Source: Paludibacter jiangxiensis | GTDB taxonomy: Bacteria > Bacteroidota > Bacteroidia > Bacteroidales > Paludibacteraceae | Length of the DNA: 64,000 nt | Assembly: GCF_001618385.1 (NCBI RefSeq) | Contig: NZ_BDCR01000001.1 | Span: 1,116,001 to 1,180,000, forward strand | Direction of reading: 5' to 3' | Shown: piece by piece, positions 44,556 to 53,860 of the stretch | Numbering within the stretch: position 1 is the first letter of the stretch | How the letters are laid out: each line of letters opens with the position of its first letter | Translations under genes and position numbers: made by a program | Notes under the pieces: generated by a model | The model's input: the letters and a program-made list of their open reading frames with translations, nothing else | The model's database searches: none | What the model was told of the DNA's origin: nothing

Positions 44556-45217
44556 TGTGCTTTTTCATAATCGGAAGGAATTCCGATGTCGATGAAGTAG
44601 GCATCTTCGACATATCCTCCCACATTTTTTTTATTCGCTTCCGCAACGAGGTAATCCTGTTCGAAAGAAAACCGGTCAGGCATCCCGTTGAGTGCGTCTT
44701 TATTCAACACAAACACACCTCCGTTGATAAGCCCGTTTGTACAAAACTGTTTTTCGCGGAATGCAGTAATATATTTTTCTGCCAGCGTTACGCTTCCATA
44801 TCGGTCGAAATCATGCATTGGTTTCAGCCCAAGTGTAACGGAACAACCGTTCTCCTGATGAGCTTTGAGCAACTTACGTATATTTAACGAGAAAAGAGTG
44901 TCGCCGTTTACTACCAATGCGTTGTTTTCAGTGACTTTCTCCAGGGCAAATTTAACTCCACCTCCTGTGCCGAGCGGTTCCTTTTCAACAACAATCTCGA
45001 CTTCCAGCGGCGTACTGAAGGAGTGCAACCACTCTTCGACCAACTCGTGCCTGTAGCCAAGCGATAGAATCACTTTGCTGACACCTCCTTTATGCAGATA
45101 GTCGAACAGATAGGCCAGAAAGGGAACCTCCCTGATCGGTGCCAGGCATTTCGGACGGTCGTTGACCACGCTTTGTAATCGGGTACCAAATCCGCCGGCA
45201 AGGATTATACATTCCAT
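44531..45217 (-). CDS. hddC: D-glycero-alpha-D-manno-heptose 1-phosphate guanylyltransferase
   Basis: 228-aa sugar nucleotidyltransferase. The N-terminal signature GGFGTRLQSVVNDRPKCLAPI has the GxGTRL...PK pattern, and metal-binding Asp lies in VVNGDTLF. HddC is favoured over other nucleotidyltransferases because gmhA, a GHMP heptose kinase and gmhB are its neighbours, as in the GDP-heptose pathway of Aneurinibacillus. It would give GDP-D-glycero-alpha-D-manno-heptose for the linked polysaccharide. Specificity for GTP is inferred from context. Confidence 0.85.
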   Translation of the reverse strand: MECIILAGGFGTRLQSVVNDRPKCLAPIREVPFLAYLFDYLHKGGVSKVILSLGYRHELVEEWLHSFSTPLEVEIVVEKEPLGTGGGVKFALEKVTENNALVVNGDTLFSLNIRKLLKAHQENGCSVTLGLKPMHDFDRYGSVTLAEKYITAFREKQFCTNGLINGGVFVLNKDALNGMPDRFSFEQDYLVAEANKKNVGGYVEDAYFIDIGIPSDYEKAQWEIPAIN

Positions 45218-45303
45218 AATATATAGTTGACAGTAGTAGGTGATTGTTTATTTGAAAACTGATTATTTGTTGAATCAGCTACAATTTCATTTCTGCTTCG
45301 TTC

Positions 45304-45876
45304 TTATCCGAAAAGTTGCTCTTCAACTAACTGGCAAATGATATGTCCAACTGTGATATGAGCCTCCTGAATGCGTGGAGTGTCATTGCTCGGAACTCCA
45401 ACCCAAAAATCGGACAAAGGCGCCATCTTGCCTCCTTTTTCGCCGGTCATTCCTACTGTGGTTACCCCTTTTTGACGGCAAACCTCAAATGCCTTGACAA
45501 TATTTTCGGAATTACCCGAAGTGGAAATTCCAACCAGTACATCACCTTTGGTAAACGAACTTGCAATTCGTGCATAGGCCTCGTTGTATCCGTAGTCGTT
45601 CGCAACGGCGGTGAGGTAGGAGGTGTTACAGTGCAATGCTTCCGATGGTAGAATGGGGCGGTCTATGTAAAACCGTCCGGAGAACTCCGCTGCCAAATGT
45701 TGAGCGTCGGCCGCGCTGCCACCATTGCCACAAAAGTACACACGGTTACCCTTTCGGAAGGCCTCTGTCATTATTCCGGCTATCCGTGCGATGGTATCTG
45801 TCATTACTGCATCATCCGCAATTGCTTCTTTGACCCTGGCAGAGGTCTGTAATATGTGTTGTATTTTCGAAATCAT
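45304..45876 (-). CDS. gmhA: Sedoheptulose 7-phosphate isomerase
   Basis: 190-aa SIS-domain enzyme, first step of heptose synthesis: sedoheptulose 7-phosphate to D-glycero-D-manno-heptose 7-phosphate. Family blocks: NRVYFCGNGGSAADAQHLAAEFSGRF, LVGISTSGNSENI, and C-terminal IQEAHITVGHIICQLVE, which carries active-site Glu and His. It lies 43 nt downstream of hddA and 86 nt upstream of hddC. Confidence 0.95.
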   Translation of the reverse strand: MISKIQHILQTSARVKEAIADDAVMTDTIARIAGIMTEAFRKGNRVYFCGNGGSAADAQHLAAEFSGRFYIDRPILPSEALHCNTSYLTAVANDYGYNEAYARIASSFTKGDVLVGISTSGNSENIVKAFEVCRQKGVTTVGMTGEKGGKMAPLSDFWVGVPSNDTPRIQEAHITVGHIICQLVEEQLFG

Positions 45877-45919
45877 GCATTTTTATTGATGAGTTGTTCG
45901 TTAACCATTAACCATTGTC

Positions 45920-46942
45920 TCAGATGCTCCATGTGTAAAGCCCATCTTCCACAAAAGTGTAACGCACGATATGACCATCAAATTTGTTCAGCACCTTCTC
46001 TACTCCGTATTTGGCATTGTCGGGACAGTAGAACATCATAAAGCCACCGCCTCCCGCACCTGAAATTTTTCCTCCCAGTGCGCCTGCATTTTTGGCTTCC
46101 GTGTAAAGTTCTTCTATCATTGGCGTACTGATGCCATGTGCCATCTGTCGCTTATAGGCAAAACCCTCGTCTAAGATATGGCCAATGTCGTGTATTTTAC
46201 CTGTCAGCAGGGCATTCTTCATGTCCAGTGCCTGTTGTTTCAACTTGTGCATGGCCTCGACGGAGTGTTTGTTATTGCTTTTGACGTTCTTTTGCTGTTC
46301 TTCGATGATTGCCGACGAATAACGGCTTTGGGCAGTATAATAGAGCAACATGTTGTGCTCCAATTCGCGCAGGTATTTGTGTCCGATACGCAGGGGATTC
46401 ACAATGACCTTATCATCGGAAAAGAACTCCATGTAATTAACGCCTCCGAAAGTGGCGGCATACTGATCCTGCTTGCCACCTGCCATTCCCAAATCGACGC
46501 GTTCTATATCGTAGGCCAAACGGGCAATCTCGTAACTCCCCAACGGCAGCTTGAACCATTCAACGAAAGCTCCGATTATGGCCACAGCCAGCGTCGACGA
46601 AGTGCCTAAGCCCGAACCTGCGGGAGCGTCCACAAACGTACTGAGCCGGAATCCGTGAGGCTGGTGCATGAAATCTGTGCGGATACGCTTGTAAATGCCT
46701 TTATGCAGCGGAAGAAGATGGTCGATGACAACTTCGTCATCAAGGTTAAGTTCCACGTATTCATTTCGGTCCAAAGCCTCAAGGATCACTTTCGGTTGTT
46801 TGAGAGGTTCTACCGTAGCGTGTGCGTAAAGAGATATGGTGGCATTCAGGATTGCGCCTCCGAACAGATCGGAGTAAGGACTTACGTCGGTGCCTCCTCC
46901 TGCTAAACCGAGACGAAGAGGAGCTTTAGAGCGATGGAGCAT
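45920..46942 (-). CDS. hddA: D-glycero-alpha-D-manno-heptose 7-phosphate kinase
   Basis: GHMP-superfamily sugar kinase, 340 aa, making the 1,7-bisphosphate in the alpha-anomer route. Motif 1 APLRLGLAGGGTDVSPY follows the start, motif 2 is PAGSGLGTSSTLAVA, motif 3 GKISGAGGGGFMMF. ATG 46942 (MLHRSKAPLRLG) was chosen; the longer open frame to 47116 adds 58 residues with no family similarity. First gene of the hddA-gmhA-hddC-gmhB set. Confidence 0.92.
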   Translation of the reverse strand: MLHRSKAPLRLGLAGGGTDVSPYSDLFGGAILNATISLYAHATVEPLKQPKVILEALDRNEYVELNLDDEVVIDHLLPLHKGIYKRIRTDFMHQPHGFRLSTFVDAPAGSGLGTSSTLAVAIIGAFVEWFKLPLGSYEIARLAYDIERVDLGMAGGKQDQYAATFGGVNYMEFFSDDKVIVNPLRIGHKYLRELEHNMLLYYTAQSRYSSAIIEEQQKNVKSNNKHSVEAMHKLKQQALDMKNALLTGKIHDIGHILDEGFAYKRQMAHGISTPMIEELYTEAKNAGALGGKISGAGGGGFMMFYCPDNAKYGVEKVLNKFDGHIVRYTFVEDGLYTWSI

Positions 46943-47358
46943 AGAGAATAAATAAAAATGTGCCTTAGAGATATTGTTGAATAATATTCTAAGCCACAAA
47001 AATAGGGAAAATATCTTCAGGTTTGTTATGTCGTATTTATTTAAAAGAACATCAGTTTTTGTCCCAGAAAGACTATCCATTAAGAACCCTGTACACAGTG
47101 CAAGAAAGTTATGCAACCAATCCTATTTCGCCCCGGGAGGTCTGAATATTCTTTCTCTAAGGTCTATTCTGCTGGGCTTTTAGAGGTTAAAAAAATGGGG
47201 CAGATTAATTGGCTTACGCAATTTTTAATCGCGTAATTAGCTACACAGCAACAAGGAGTCAATGGCAACGACCAGAGAGAGTTAACAGGACGGAGGAATG
47301 CTATAAGACATCATAATGAATAACCAAACTGCTATCCCTGCAGAAAATTATGCTGTTT
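46943..47358. other. Intergenic region between wzi-like gene and hddA
   Basis: 416 bases with no supported gene. A minus-strand TATTTTTG (complement of 46997-47004) is a possible -7 box for hddA, about 55 nt before its start. No terminator was recognised. The small open frames here have no recognisable features. Confidence 0.5.
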
Positions 47359-48768
47359 TTAGTAGCAGGTCAGAATCCCTCGTTTGCGGAGGGTGATCAT
47401 ACAACTGGTGGAGTTGCCGTAAAGCTTTCCGAAGTCTGCTGCCAGAGAACATCCGGCCTCCAGCCCGTAGAAACGGGGGAACGATTTGTGTACTTCCAGC
47501 AACAGCGAAGTATTTCTGACCATGGAAGGGAATGGGGCATAATAAGCGCCGTAGTTCTTACTGAAGGAGGCCAACAGCAGGTAGCTGCATCCGGACAGTT
47601 CTCCTTCAGCTCCAAAATGATGTACCTGCACCCGGCTATTCGATGTATAAAGAATTCCGTTTTGATTATAAAATGGAGAAGATATAAAAGGCGTTCCGAT
47701 TGTCCGGTTAAAATAGTTCCACCCAGATTGATAAACACCATTGGTAAAATAGCCATCCGTTCCACCATAAACAATTCCGTCTTTTTCATTGATAGGACCA
47801 GACTGGTCGGTAGTTTGCAGGTATTCATAAAGAATACCCTTTAGGAAACGGAAGCGTTCTGTCCGCAACGTAATTCCCCACAATCCGTCCGGAGCATTCA
47901 TAGTAGTACCGATTAATTCGATGGGTCCGTCCTCCGATATGTTTTGCCAATAGGCACTTAAATTGACTGCTCCCAGTCTGGATTCTACTTTCAGGCTTTG
48001 CGAAATAATATGGTTACCTAAAGCATTTATCTTATCAGTATTCAATGCGTTACTTCCGCCTTGCTTACCTTGTATTATTCGGATAAAATCACCGAAACCG
48101 CTCGGTTGTCGCCCCTGTTCGGCGTTGTAACCGCCCCATTGTGCCACATGATCGACGCCATACGAGACGTGTATTGGCAACTTGCCTCCGACCCTGAGGT
48201 ATCCGTAGAGATGGTGCAGGTAAACTCCTTTCATATAGGTGTTGTCGGTGAACCAACCGTGGGCAATAGCCCCTCTCACCTCCAGCAATCCGAAGGAGTA
48301 AGGCAGGGGCGTGAAATGTTCAATTCCGGCGGTTAATTTTGGCATCGGGCGTGCATTCTTCGAAAAGAGGATTCCGCCGCACGACAATACAGAATCCTGA
48401 CAGCCCAGGTACTCTTCCCTTTGTCCGAACACCAGATCGAATGCCGATAATTTCCCCTGTACATACAGTTCCTGAAACCGGGTATTAGTTTGTTTGTAAT
48501 CAGTCTGCAGTAACAAGGTCGCTTTGTAGCCGTATTTTAGTAGTTGCGGTGCATTACCCGGTTCCTTGCAGACTCCGACCAGAATGTTGGTGCTATTGGG
48601 GGAAGAGAGTACAGAGCCGTATCGGATACTTTGTTGCCAAAAAGGAGCATACTTGCCGGACGAAGTGAGTGTCATTAGCTGTAGATCGTACTGCAGACTA
48701 TCCTTTTGCGCAAATAAAGGAGTGATGGTGTATAAAATAAAAAGCAGAAAGCTAAGTTGTTTTTGCAT
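47359..48768 (-). CDS. Wzi-like capsule assembly outer-membrane protein
   Basis: 469 aa. Signal peptide MQKQLSFLLFILYTITPLFAQ (start 48768; an upstream ATG at 48786 only adds six residues). The mature chain is a beta-rich OM protein of the 'capsule assembly Wzi family' type, with SGKYAPFWQQSIRYG near the start and a porin-like alternation of Tyr/Trp-rich strands, for example GSVLSSPNS, VSYGVDHVAQWGGYN and GVYQSGWNYFNRT. Wzi-type proteins anchor or organise capsule at the cell surface. The position beside Wzz- and Wza-like genes agrees. Confidence 0.82.
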   Translation of the reverse strand: MQKQLSFLLFILYTITPLFAQKDSLQYDLQLMTLTSSGKYAPFWQQSIRYGSVLSSPNSTNILVGVCKEPGNAPQLLKYGYKATLLLQTDYKQTNTRFQELYVQGKLSAFDLVFGQREEYLGCQDSVLSCGGILFSKNARPMPKLTAGIEHFTPLPYSFGLLEVRGAIAHGWFTDNTYMKGVYLHHLYGYLRVGGKLPIHVSYGVDHVAQWGGYNAEQGRQPSGFGDFIRIIQGKQGGSNALNTDKINALGNHIISQSLKVESRLGAVNLSAYWQNISEDGPIELIGTTMNAPDGLWGITLRTERFRFLKGILYEYLQTTDQSGPINEKDGIVYGGTDGYFTNGVYQSGWNYFNRTIGTPFISSPFYNQNGILYTSNSRVQVHHFGAEGELSGCSYLLLASFSKNYGAYYAPFPSMVRNTSLLLEVHKSFPRFYGLEAGCSLAADFGKLYGNSTSCMITLRKRGILTCY

Positions 48769-48836
48769 TTGAGTAATCAATAACAATAAGTACCAGGTAT
48801 TTTACCTGCAGAAGAAGCTTGTATTCTTTTCCGTGG

Positions 48837-49841
48837 TTACGGTGTAAAGCTCCAGAAATTGTTCACCAGTCCGTTATCATCTTCTCCAAGTCCCAGGTAA
48901 ACGGTTCCGTTGATGGTAAAAGCCACTGCGTTCTCCCTTTTTCCGTTGGGTATCTCTCCCCTGTCAATCCATTTGTTCTGTGCCGGATCAAACTCTTTTA
49001 CATCTGCCCGGAGGTATTGGTTGGCGGTAACCGAACCTCTCCAGTAACGGCCGGTACACACGCAATAACGATCGCCTACCGCAATGGCAAGAGTATTTTG
49101 CCGTCCATGGTCAGGCATAGGTTGCCGTTGTTTCCAGCTATCGGTTTCAGGGGAATATTCCCACCAGTCGTTATAACTCTTGCATTGGTATCCGGTTCCG
49201 AAGTAGCAATGGTTGTCACCGTGACAGGCTACCGCTACTTCACGGCTTTCGCCCGTAAAAGCATTGAGGGGTATCCATCGGTCTTCTACAGGGAGATATT
49301 TCCAGAACTTGCAGGTAGAGCCACTCCCGTTGAATCCAGAACCGACATAAATTTCATTGTTATAGACAAAGCAGGCGCAGGCATCCGTAAAATTACTTGG
49401 AAAGTCTGCCTTACGCGTCCATAGGTCGCGATTCGGATCATATTGCCAAAAGTCGTTGAGATAAGCAGCAGTGTCGGATGAATCACCTGTTTCTTTGCAA
49501 TATCCCAAACCGACATAAGCAGATTCGTTTGCTACAGCTGCAATCGCTTTGACCCGAGCTTTACCGGGGAAACTGTTTTTTTGCGTCCAGCTATCGGTTG
49601 TCGGATCGTATTGCCAGCAATCGTTGAGGGAAGAGCCGTCGCGGTTGCGCCCCAATGCTACATATCCTTTGCCAGCTATTGCAAAGGCGACGGCCGAGGC
49701 CCTCCCTCCATCGGGAATGGTGTTTTTTTGTATGTAAGTGAACTGCGTTCTTTCTAATAGCATTTCATTGTTGCAGGCAATGAACAGCAGGATGGAAAGG
49801 AAGATATATATAGATAGTCTGAGACATTTCATTTTTGACAC
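48837..49841 (-). CDS. Kelch-repeat (galactose-oxidase-like) lipoprotein
   Basis: 334 aa. Lipoprotein signal: CLRLSIYIFLSILLFIAC with Cys as residue 23, so it should be an envelope lipoprotein. The rest is about six Kelch repeats of 48-50 residues. Each has a hydrophobic strand, a Gly-rich turn (GYVALG, AYVGLG, IYVGSG, CYFGTG, YCVCTG, VYLGLG) and the F/W-W-x-Y/F-x-P ... W end, which makes a single beta-propeller. No catalytic motif was identified. Met4 (49832) is an alternative start. It lies between the Wzz-like and Wzi-like genes on the same strand, which suggests a part in polysaccharide export or surface attachment. Confidence 0.85.
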   Translation of the reverse strand: MSKMKCLRLSIYIFLSILLFIACNNEMLLERTQFTYIQKNTIPDGGRASAVAFAIAGKGYVALGRNRDGSSLNDCWQYDPTTDSWTQKNSFPGKARVKAIAAVANESAYVGLGYCKETGDSSDTAAYLNDFWQYDPNRDLWTRKADFPSNFTDACACFVYNNEIYVGSGFNGSGSTCKFWKYLPVEDRWIPLNAFTGESREVAVACHGDNHCYFGTGYQCKSYNDWWEYSPETDSWKQRQPMPDHGRQNTLAIAVGDRYCVCTGRYWRGSVTANQYLRADVKEFDPAQNKWIDRGEIPNGKRENAVAFTINGTVYLGLGEDDNGLVNNFWSFTP

Positions 49842-49999
49842 GAATGATTAATAAGGGTCAGGACTTAGGAACTAATGATCGGAAATCAGCTACTGGAAAT
49901 CAGAAGGCAAAAATCGATAGAGCAATCGAGGTGCCAACAACTGTGTACTTAATACTGAAGACTCTTTCTTATATCAGGTTTCCTGTGTCCTGCAGATTG

Positions 50000-51112
50000 T
50001 CAGGTTAGGGGCTCTGTTTCCTGTTTTTCGGATTCCTCTTTCAGGCTGACTTTGAAAAGCGACCAGAAATAGAGAGCCGCAAACCAAAGGATTGCCAAAA
50101 ATCCTCCGATAAATCCACCGATAAGGATTCCTTTGGCCTTACCCAGACGTTGCTTTTCAAGTGGGTAGGTAGGCGCATCGATTACCTGTACCAGCGGTGT
50201 CTCCTGATTGATGGTCATTTTCATCACTTCGAGGTTCTTGATCATTTCAGCATAAGTAGCTCCTGCTACCTGCATGTTGCTTTGCGAACGAACCACTCCG
50301 ACACTGGCCACCTGACGAACGGCATTGGGTACTGCATCAGCCTGTGAGGCACGTGCTGCTACCGCTCCGTTGAAGATAGCTTTGACCGAGTCGGCCTGAT
50401 GGAGCAGTTTCATGTAGTTATCGCGCGACACCTTGGTTTTTGTATATACGTAAAAGTCGGTTGTCTCGCGGATCAGGTTTTCCACAAATAGTTTGGAAAG
50501 ATCTTCGTTTTCCGACACAAAGGTAATGTCACCGATACTCAGTTTTTTGCTGCGTTGGGCTACGGTAAGCATGGGCTTTTTAATTATCCTTTTATAAATG
50601 GATTGCAGAATACTGTCCTGAGCCCGTGTATAAGTTTTTCTGTCCTGACTGAGAGGGAATGCCATCTTTTGGAGTTCCGGTTTTTTGCTTTTACTCCATT
50701 TCTTCTGCAATTCGTAAGTATCTATATAAAGGTTCAAAAGGTTAGTCGTTTTACCATTGATGGTGGTAGGGCAGAGCAGTGTTTGTTCTACCAAGCGGAG
50801 GGAAGCGAACAATTCGTAGAGATTGTCTCCTCCAAAGGCGCTGCTGGCTCCTCCAATATTCACTCCAAACTGGCTTGCAAGACCTGCAAGGTTTGATAAA
50901 CTACCTCCTCCTTTCTCATCCTGTAAGGCAAAAGAAAGTTTGGCAGTATAGGTCGGTTTGGTAAGAAAAGATGTTGTAAGGCCGATTGCGGCTCCGGCTA
51001 CAGCAATGGCAATTACGATCCACTTTTTGCTCCAGACTCTTTTCTTGATAGTTGTTAGATGCTGAATTATTTCTTGTAAGGATATTTCGTCCGATTGATT
51101 TGGTGTGGTCAT
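50000..51112 (-). CDS. Wzz-like polysaccharide chain-length determinant
   Basis: 370 aa inner-membrane protein of the polysaccharide co-polymerase type. First membrane segment WIVIAIAVAGAAIGLTTSF near 32-50, a long periplasmic helical domain, then a second segment GILIGGFIGGFLAILWFAALYFW near 330-350 preceded by the Pro-rich VIDAPTYPLEKQRLG. No C-terminal tyrosine kinase (Wzc) domain is present: only about 20 residues follow the last segment. It controls polymer length in Wzy-dependent synthesis. Confidence 0.88.
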   Translation of the reverse strand: MTTPNQSDEISLQEIIQHLTTIKKRVWSKKWIVIAIAVAGAAIGLTTSFLTKPTYTAKLSFALQDEKGGGSLSNLAGLASQFGVNIGGASSAFGGDNLYELFASLRLVEQTLLCPTTINGKTTNLLNLYIDTYELQKKWSKSKKPELQKMAFPLSQDRKTYTRAQDSILQSIYKRIIKKPMLTVAQRSKKLSIGDITFVSENEDLSKLFVENLIRETTDFYVYTKTKVSRDNYMKLLHQADSVKAIFNGAVAARASQADAVPNAVRQVASVGVVRSQSNMQVAGATYAEMIKNLEVMKMTINQETPLVQVIDAPTYPLEKQRLGKAKGILIGGFIGGFLAILWFAALYFWSLFKVSLKEESEKQETEPLT

Positions 51113-51368
51113 TTTATATTAGTTTTTCAACACAAAGTCACAAAGACTCTAAAATTTAAATTTAATACCTGTTTTATTTTTAATCAGTGTGCATCAGTGT
51201 AATCCGTGGACAGTATTTAGCCAAGTTCCAAGTCCCAAATTCCAGGTTCCTCATGCGAATCATTAATCCTTAACAATTAACCATTATTTTGGATTTAATT
51301 CGAGGCAATCTGTGTAATTCGTGGACAGTAATTTCTGGTTCCCAGTCCCTGTTTTCTAATCTCTGTTT
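51113..51368. repeat. Non-coding gap made of degenerate repeat words
   Basis: 256 bases between wzz- and wza-like genes. Two copies of a related word are present: GTGTAATCCGTGGACAGTA (51199-51216) and GTGTAATTCGTGGACAGTA (51312-51330). They accompany CACAAAGTCACAAAGACTC (51131-51149), CCAAGTTCCAAGTCCCAAAT (51221-51240) and TTAACAATTAACCATTA (51270-51286). No coding frame, hairpin or promoter consensus explains them. Confidence 0.6.
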
Positions 51369-53834
51369 TTAGAACGATTTAATCAATGTGATAATCAATG
51401 CTGCCATTGAAACAATACTGGATGTAATGCCGATGGATTCCGCCGTACTCATTCCTTTCTTTTCCGGTTTCAGAGGCACTACTATGCTTGCTCCCGGTTT
51501 CACCTTCGGATAGACCCGAAATCCGAGGAAATGCGAGGTGGCGTCCACCGCTCCGTTCGGATACACTACATAGGTTTTGCCAGCCAATGCTTTAGCACTG
51601 AAACCTCCGGCGTTGGAGATATAATATCCAAGCGACCGTCCGCTCTGATAACGTACGGAAGCGCTGCGGAGTACCTGTCCCGATACATTTACCGTTTCCA
51701 ACTGTTTCGGAATGGAAAGCACATCACCTTCTTCCAATTGAAGATCGTATTTGGAATATGGATGTTTCATAATCTTTTCCAGACGAATATCGACAATATC
51801 GGAGGTGACGGCATCTAACTTTTCCGTTTGGAGGGAATCGATAGCGTTGGTTTTACTTTTTACCTTTAAGGCTGCGTCTTTTTTAATGATCTCCATAGCT
51901 TTTTGATCCACAGCTTCCTTTTTGTGTTTTCGAGTCAGGAAAGCTCCTTGTGAATAAGCATAGGCAGAGAGGCCTCCTGCCTGACCAAGCAGATCGGAGA
52001 TGCGTTGCTTTTTCGATGTCAATACATAGTTGCCAGGAGCAATTACCTCGCCTTCTATCGTTACCTCTTTCATATCTTCCGCACCGAAGATAGGACGAAC
52101 TACCACGCGATCCTCCCGTTTGAGTTTGAAAGTGGCAGCTTCCCCGTTTTCCAGATCAGAGCTCATTTTAATCTTGAACGATTCAGCCTTGATGACATTT
52201 TCATTCAGTGTTTTTACATCTGTAATCTGGCGATACACTTCTATTTCACCTACGTTGGCTCTGTTTTTAAAGCCGTCGGCAAGGAGGATGATGTCTTTCA
52301 AAGTCATGCCTTCGCCGAATGGATATTTGGCCGGTTTCATCACTTCGCCTGAAATATAAACAAAGTCACTCTCTTTCATATCAAGAATGGAGCTGATATA
52401 GATGCTGTCTTCCCGTTGAAGCATTATGTCGTTTTGTCCGTTCAGAACCTCTTTCGGACTAAAAGAAGCAACTTCTGTGATGCCCACGTTGTTTTTGCGG
52501 AAGATTACCGCGCTGTTTGAAAAAGCATCTTCTTTCAACCCCTCGGCTAACCGGATAAGGTCTTTGGCTTTCATTCCTTCCTTTAAAGCGTACACTCCCG
52601 GACGATAAACAGCTCCGGCAATTTGTACACGGTTAACAAAGCGATTCAGTAGTTTCCCAACCGTATATTCGTCTCCGGGTTCGGTCTGGAAGCTCTTGAA
52701 GTCGTCGTTCCCAATACTTACCACACTCCGTTCTTTCAGGGTGTTGCGGTAACCGGTTATGCTTTCACGGTATGCTTTTTCGGTAAATCCTCCCGCAAAG
52801 GTAATCAGATCCTGCAGGGTCTCTCCTTTTTTCATTTCGAAAATGGCAGGTGTCTTGACTTCACCGGTCAGCGTGACTCGGTTTTTATAGGGGAGCACCT
52901 TCACCACATCCTGATCCTGCAAGCGGAAGTCATGTTGTTTTCCGTAGGCAAGGAAGTCGTACAAATCAATGGTTTTTATCACCTGATTGTTGCGGATTAT
53001 TTGTATATCACGGAACGAACCGTTCTCTTTCGGACCTCCGGACTGGTAAAGCGCATTGAAAACCGTTGCCAGAGAGGGGATAGTAAAGCTACCCGGATGT
53101 ACCACTTCGCCGATGACGTGTACTGTTATGCTGCGGATATTGCCCAAATTGATGCTGACAGATGTATTCCCGGAAGCCAATCCTTTGTAGGTGGCTGTCA
53201 TGCGATTTTTGATTACCCGTCGAGCCTCGGCAATGGTTAGTCCGCTTACATTTACCACTCCAACGAGGGGAATACGGATGTTTCCTTCAGGACTAACGTA
53301 TAATTTGTGCGAAGCTTCGGATAACCCGGTAATGTCGATCAAAACTTCATCATCCGGCCCCAAAACATAATCCTGCGGGGTAGCCAAACGGAGGTTGGGC
53401 TCAAAGCTCATAGTCGCGTTCTTAAAAATAGAGGTTCCGAATACCTTAGGTTTGGAAGCTCTGACAGAATCGCGTTTCCATTGGTCGGATTCGAATCCGT
53501 TTTGAGCTTCGTCTCCTGCCATGTTAAGCTGGTTATCTGATTCCTGATACCTGTTTCCTGATTTTACCTCATGCCCGGAATATTGCACGATACGTTTCTT
53601 TAGTTTGTCGGCTTCGGTTTGCGAAACGCCTTGGGCAGCCGCATATTTATCAATTTGATTGGCCGATATGCCTTGTGATTGCATCTGTTGCATCAGTTGA
53701 CCGATCTGCGAATCGCTAAGATTATCTACATTGAGGTTCTTGAGGCTTGATAATGATTGAGCATTTAGTTGGCAGATCCCGATAGCCAAAGAGAATGATA
53801 CAATTAGCAGTATCGTACGTTTTATGTGACTCAT
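51369..53834 (-). CDS. Wza-like polysaccharide export protein with multiple SLBB domains
   Basis: 821 aa. ATG 53834 gives signal peptide MSHIKRTILLIVSFSLAIGICQLNAQ; the open frame to 53975 adds 47 residues before it and overlaps the WecA gene. Residues about 28-90 are a Gln-rich helical segment (SDSQIGQLMQQMQSQG). A poly-export domain follows (DYVLGPDDEVLIDITG), then about six SLBB repeats, each starting like V.GEV..PG (IGEVVHPGSF, TGEVKTPAIF, AGAVYRPGVY, SGEVMKPAKY, EGEVIAPGNY, SGQVLRSASV). A hydrophobic segment closes the chain. It forms the OM or periplasmic channel for the polymer. Confidence 0.9.
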   Translation of the reverse strand: MSHIKRTILLIVSFSLAIGICQLNAQSLSSLKNLNVDNLSDSQIGQLMQQMQSQGISANQIDKYAAAQGVSQTEADKLKKRIVQYSGHEVKSGNRYQESDNQLNMAGDEAQNGFESDQWKRDSVRASKPKVFGTSIFKNATMSFEPNLRLATPQDYVLGPDDEVLIDITGLSEASHKLYVSPEGNIRIPLVGVVNVSGLTIAEARRVIKNRMTATYKGLASGNTSVSINLGNIRSITVHVIGEVVHPGSFTIPSLATVFNALYQSGGPKENGSFRDIQIIRNNQVIKTIDLYDFLAYGKQHDFRLQDQDVVKVLPYKNRVTLTGEVKTPAIFEMKKGETLQDLITFAGGFTEKAYRESITGYRNTLKERSVVSIGNDDFKSFQTEPGDEYTVGKLLNRFVNRVQIAGAVYRPGVYALKEGMKAKDLIRLAEGLKEDAFSNSAVIFRKNNVGITEVASFSPKEVLNGQNDIMLQREDSIYISSILDMKESDFVYISGEVMKPAKYPFGEGMTLKDIILLADGFKNRANVGEIEVYRQITDVKTLNENVIKAESFKIKMSSDLENGEAATFKLKREDRVVVRPIFGAEDMKEVTIEGEVIAPGNYVLTSKKQRISDLLGQAGGLSAYAYSQGAFLTRKHKKEAVDQKAMEIIKKDAALKVKSKTNAIDSLQTEKLDAVTSDIVDIRLEKIMKHPYSKYDLQLEEGDVLSIPKQLETVNVSGQVLRSASVRYQSGRSLGYYISNAGGFSAKALAGKTYVVYPNGAVDATSHFLGFRVYPKVKPGASIVVPLKPEKKGMSTAESIGITSSIVSMAALIITLIKSF

Positions 53835-53860
53835 TATAATAAATGGTTTTGAAATAGCTT

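Noticed and set aside
46974..47183. Small gene of 69 aa in the gap upstream of hddA
   Set aside because: No family features or start context; contains the likely -7 box of hddA on the other strand.
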